A stretch of DNA of 64,000 nt from JACVRX01 sp963831385. GTDB lineage: Bacteria; Actinomycetota; Actinomycetes; Jiangellales; Jiangellaceae. Shown piece after piece: positions 62,062-64,000 of the stretch. Both the position numbers and the translations under genes were made by a program. The first letter of the stretch is position 1. Each line of letters begins with the position of its first letter. The notes beneath the pieces were generated by a model. It made no database searches and had not been told where the DNA came from. It saw only the letters and a list, made by a program, of their open reading frames with translations. Where the stretch lies: contig CAWHPW010000014.1 in assembly GCA_963831385.1 (NCBI GenBank), positions 1 through 64,000 on the forward strand, read 5' to 3'.

Positions 62062-62810
62062 TGCTTCCCGGGTGGTGCCGGCTGGTCCGGGCGAACAACC
62101 CTGGCCCGATGACGCTGGACGGCACCAACACGTATGTGCTCTCCGGCCCCACGGGCAACGTGGTCGTCGATCCTGGACCGTTGCTCGACGAGCACCTGAG
62201 CGCGGTCGCCGCACACGTTCCGGTCGCCGGCGTCCTGTTGACCCACGGTCACCTCGACCACTGTGAGGGGGCAGGACGGTTCCATCAGCTGACCGGCGCG
62301 CCGACGCTGGCAAAGGACCCGCTGTTGTGTATCGACGGCGAGCCGCTCACAGTCGACGGTGTCACGCTGGACATCGCTGGCCTCGAGATCCGGGTCGTGC
62401 ATACACCCGGGCACACCGCCGACTCGGTGTCGTTCGCTGTCACGGCCCGAGACGAATCCGTCGTCCTCACCGGCGACACGATCCTGGGCCGGGGGACGAC
62501 GGTCGTCGCACATCCCGACGGCCGGCTGGGTCCCTACCTCGAGTCCCTCGCCCGCCTGGCCGAGTTCCGGGGTGCCATGCTCCTGCCGGGCCACGGGCCG
62601 GTACGGCCCGATGTCGCAGCCGTCGCGGCGGAGTATCTCGCCCATCGGCAGGAACGCCTCGACCAGGTGCGCGCCGCCTTGGCCGCCGGAGCCCGGACAC
62701 CGCGAGAGGTCGTCGAAATCGTCTACTCCGACGTAGACCGGACGCTCTGGCCGGCGGCCGAGCAGTCCGTCCGCGCCCAACTCGACTACCTCACCGAACA
62801 ACGCGACTGA
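62058..62810 (+). CDS. MBL-fold metallo-hydrolase
   Basis: 250 residues (GTG 62058, ATG 62061). The zinc motif THGHLDHCEGAG, later His in VHTPGHTADSVSF, Asp in LTGDTILGRG and His in LPGHGPVRPD form a complete glyoxalase-II/lactamase-type di-metal site. The winged-helix tail (REVVEIVYSDVDRTLWPAAE) is typical of LACTB2-like RNA/ester hydrolases. Last gene of the operon (equivalent of Rv3677c); followed by stem-loop copy 2. Confidence 0.9.
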   Translation: MMLPGWCRLVRANNPGPMTLDGTNTYVLSGPTGNVVVDPGPLLDEHLSAVAAHVPVAGVLLTHGHLDHCEGAGRFHQLTGAPTLAKDPLLCIDGEPLTVDGVTLDIAGLEIRVVHTPGHTADSVSFAVTARDESVVLTGDTILGRGTTVVAHPDGRLGPYLESLARLAEFRGAMLLPGHGPVRPDVAAVAAEYLAHRQERLDQVRAALAAGARTPREVVEIVYSDVDRTLWPAAEQSVRAQLDYLTEQRD

Positions 62811-62832
62811 CCGCGGCCCGCCGCAACCTGAA

Positions 62833-62924
62833 GGCCGGGTCGAGGGTTGCCGTCTCCGCCCGCGGCCGACTTCGTCGGCCGTCTACGCCCGACCACACCC
62901 GAGACAACAACCCTCGACCCGGCC
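62833..62924 (+). repeat. Structured stem-loop element, copy 2
   Basis: 24-nt arms with two mismatches (core GGCCGGGTCGAGGGTTG / CAACCCTCGACCCGGCC), linker CGCCCG, inner hairpin CGGCCGAC-TTC-GTCGGCCG, then TCTACGCCCGACCACACCC. Sits 22 nt after the MBL stop, sense orientation. Confidence 0.88.
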
Positions 62925-62942
62925 AGAAATTAAGCGGCCGAG

Positions 62943-63015
62943 CCGGAGTCATCGTCCGGGGTGTGGTGGGCGTAGGGACGCCCCAGGCGTCCCGGGGCGG
63001 GGACGATGACTCCGG
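62943..63015 (-). repeat. Structured stem-loop element, copy 3
   Basis: On the minus strand: 15-nt perfect arms (CCGGAGTCATCGTCC), linker CCGCCCC, inner hairpin GGGACGCC-TGG-GGCGTCCC, then TACGCCCACCACACCCC, then the second arm. It is 14 nt past the crp stop, sense to crp. Copies 2 and 3 fill the 219-nt gap between the convergent genes. Confidence 0.85.
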
Positions 63016-63029
63016 ATTGGCCGCGGAGG

Positions 63030-63704
63030 CTACCGGGCGCGGCGACGCAAGCGCTCGATGTCGAGCAGGACGACCGAGCGCTGCTCGAGCCGCAACCAGC
63101 CGCGGCCGGCGAAGTCGGCCAGGGCCTTGTTCACGGTCTCGCGCGACGCTCCCACGAGCTGCGCCAACTCTTCCTGAGTGAGATCGTGCACGACGCGAAC
63201 GCCTTCGTCGGAGACGACGCCGAACCGGGTCGACAGATCCAGCAGCTGCTTGGCCACTCGGCCCGGCACGTCGGAGAAGACCAGATCGGCAAGTGTGTCG
63301 TTGGAGCGGCGCAGCCGCTGCGCGAACTGCAGAAGCAGGCCGCGCGCGACCTCGGGGCGGCCGGTCAGCCAGGGGAGAAGGTCGGTGTGGCCGAGTCCGA
63401 GCAGCGTTGCATCCGTAACGGCCGTGACGGTAGCGCTGCGCGGCCCGGGATCGAAAACTGACAGTTCACCGAACATCTGACCTGGGCCGAGCAGTGCCAA
63501 TAGGTTCTCGCGCCCGTCGGGAGACGTGCGACCAAGCTTGATCTTGCCGCTGATGACGACGTAGACACGGTCGCCCTCGTCGCCTTCGCGGAAGAGAACC
63601 CCGCCGCGGCTGAGCTTGACCTCGACCATCGAGGAGCGCAGAGCGGCCGCGGCTTCATCGTCGAGCTCGCGGAACAGCGGCGCGGTGCGTAGCACGTCGT
63701 CCAC
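63030..63704 (-). CDS. crp: Crp/Fnr-family transcriptional regulator
   Basis: 224 residues. The cyclic-nucleotide domain has LFREGDEGDRVYVVISGKIK and the phosphate-binding FGELSVFDPGPRSATVTAVT (GELS-x6-RSAT, as in cAMP-binding Crp). The C-terminal helix-turn-helix is LTQEELAQLVGASRETVNKA, LADFAGRGWLRLEQRSVVLL. A global cAMP-dependent regulator, equivalent of Rv3676. Start ATG 63704. Confidence 0.93.
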   Translation of the reverse strand: MDDVLRTAPLFRELDDEAAAALRSSMVEVKLSRGGVLFREGDEGDRVYVVISGKIKLGRTSPDGRENLLALLGPGQMFGELSVFDPGPRSATVTAVTDATLLGLGHTDLLPWLTGRPEVARGLLLQFAQRLRRSNDTLADLVFSDVPGRVAKQLLDLSTRFGVVSDEGVRVVHDLTQEELAQLVGASRETVNKALADFAGRGWLRLEQRSVVLLDIERLRRRAR

Positions 63705-63850
63705 GAGGCCTCCTCGTGCGCGATCGGTGGGCCTAGCGTCCCCAGTGTTTCTCGGTCACATCATGGCGGATCATGCTTCACGCCGAGCCGAAACCCGGCC
63801 ATGGATCCGCTCGACAGCCACGGTCAGCTACGACCTCTTAGGCTGGAGCG

Positions 63851-64000
63851 ATGTCGGCAGCCGTACGGGAGGAGTCGCGGCTCGCGCTCGTCCGCCGGGC
63901 CCGACGGATCAACCGCGAGCTGGCGCTGGTCTATCCCGATGCCCATTGTGAGCTCGACTTCACCTCGCCGTTCGAGCTGCTCATCGCGACCGTCCTGTCG
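63851..64000 (+). CDS. nth: Endonuclease III, N-terminal part
   Basis: The first 50 codons, ATG 63851, run off the right edge: RRARRINRELALVYPDAHCE and LDFTSPFELLIATVLS match the start of Nth, the base-excision repair glycosylase/lyase for oxidised pyrimidines. The helix-hairpin-helix and iron-sulfur parts lie outside the window. TAGGCT at 63839-63844 ends six bases before the ATG, consistent with a leaderless message. Divergent from crp, 146 nt. Confidence 0.85.
   Translation, partial: MSAAVREESRLALVRRARRINRELALVYPDAHCELDFTSPFELLIATVLS

Overview
The window is high-GC DNA from an actinomycete. Supporting features are a WhiB regulator, coenzyme F420-ligase-like, YbaB, RecR and DUF5063 genes, ArsA-like ATPase pairs, many GTG starts, 4-nt gene overlaps (ATGA/GTGA), and -10-like TAGNNT boxes just upstream of start codons. 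No rRNA operon is present, so I do not name a genus. The order dnaX-ybaB-recR ... ask-asd ... ponA-like/whiB/arsA pair ... DUF4177-ridA-nudix-MBL-crp-nth is, from memory, the order around Rv3674c-Rv3721c of Mycobacterium tuberculosis, so 30-64 kb is core chromosome.

Left part (1-30 kb) is accessory. Positions 1-2230 are a graveyard: a frameshifted acyl-CoA ligase, a broken IS3-family element and a broken enoyl-CoA hydratase. Next come a SnoaL-like protein and a YihY/BrkB membrane protein; a small frameshifted gene and a tRNA 3'-end fragment (possible integration scar); a REC-like/flavoprotein fusion, a TPR-LuxR regulator and a flavin monooxygenase-like enzyme; two giant RND pumps next to a histidine kinase/response regulator pair; a MurJ-like flippase convergent with an F420-ligase-like gene; two cation/proton antiporters; a zinc alcohol dehydrogenase, LytR_C and HerA-like ATPase genes.

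Middle part (30-45 kb): tRNA-Ser(GGA), the small SRP RNA, dnaX-ybaB-recR-DUF5063, an ABC exporter, ask-asd (aspartate pathway, with an unusual internal duplication in asd), an AbiEi/DUF559 nuclease-like gene lying between two copies of one palindrome, yqeY, a metallophosphoesterase, tRNA-Pro(CGG), a flavin-binding protein, a DinB polymerase and a MarR regulator with clear operators.

Right part (45-64 kb): an amylosucrase-like enzyme, a fused phosphatase/5'-nucleotidase, PBP1a with PASTA divergent from whiB, two ArsA/Get3-like ATPases, a branched-chain (or related) 2-oxoacid dehydrogenase operon E1alpha-E1beta-E2 with a divergent Lrp regulator, an alpha/beta hydrolase, then DUF4177-RidA-Nudix-MBL facing Crp, and the start of nth.

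The three signals I consider most novel are (1) three large stem-loop elements at 55580, 62833 and 62943 with conserved linkers but different, self-complementary arms; (2) a retained 79-residue tandem duplication inside aspartate-semialdehyde dehydrogenase; and (3) two copies of a 52-nt nested palindrome bracketing an AbiEi/DUF559 gene, each supplying the stop codon of the minus-strand gene that runs into it.
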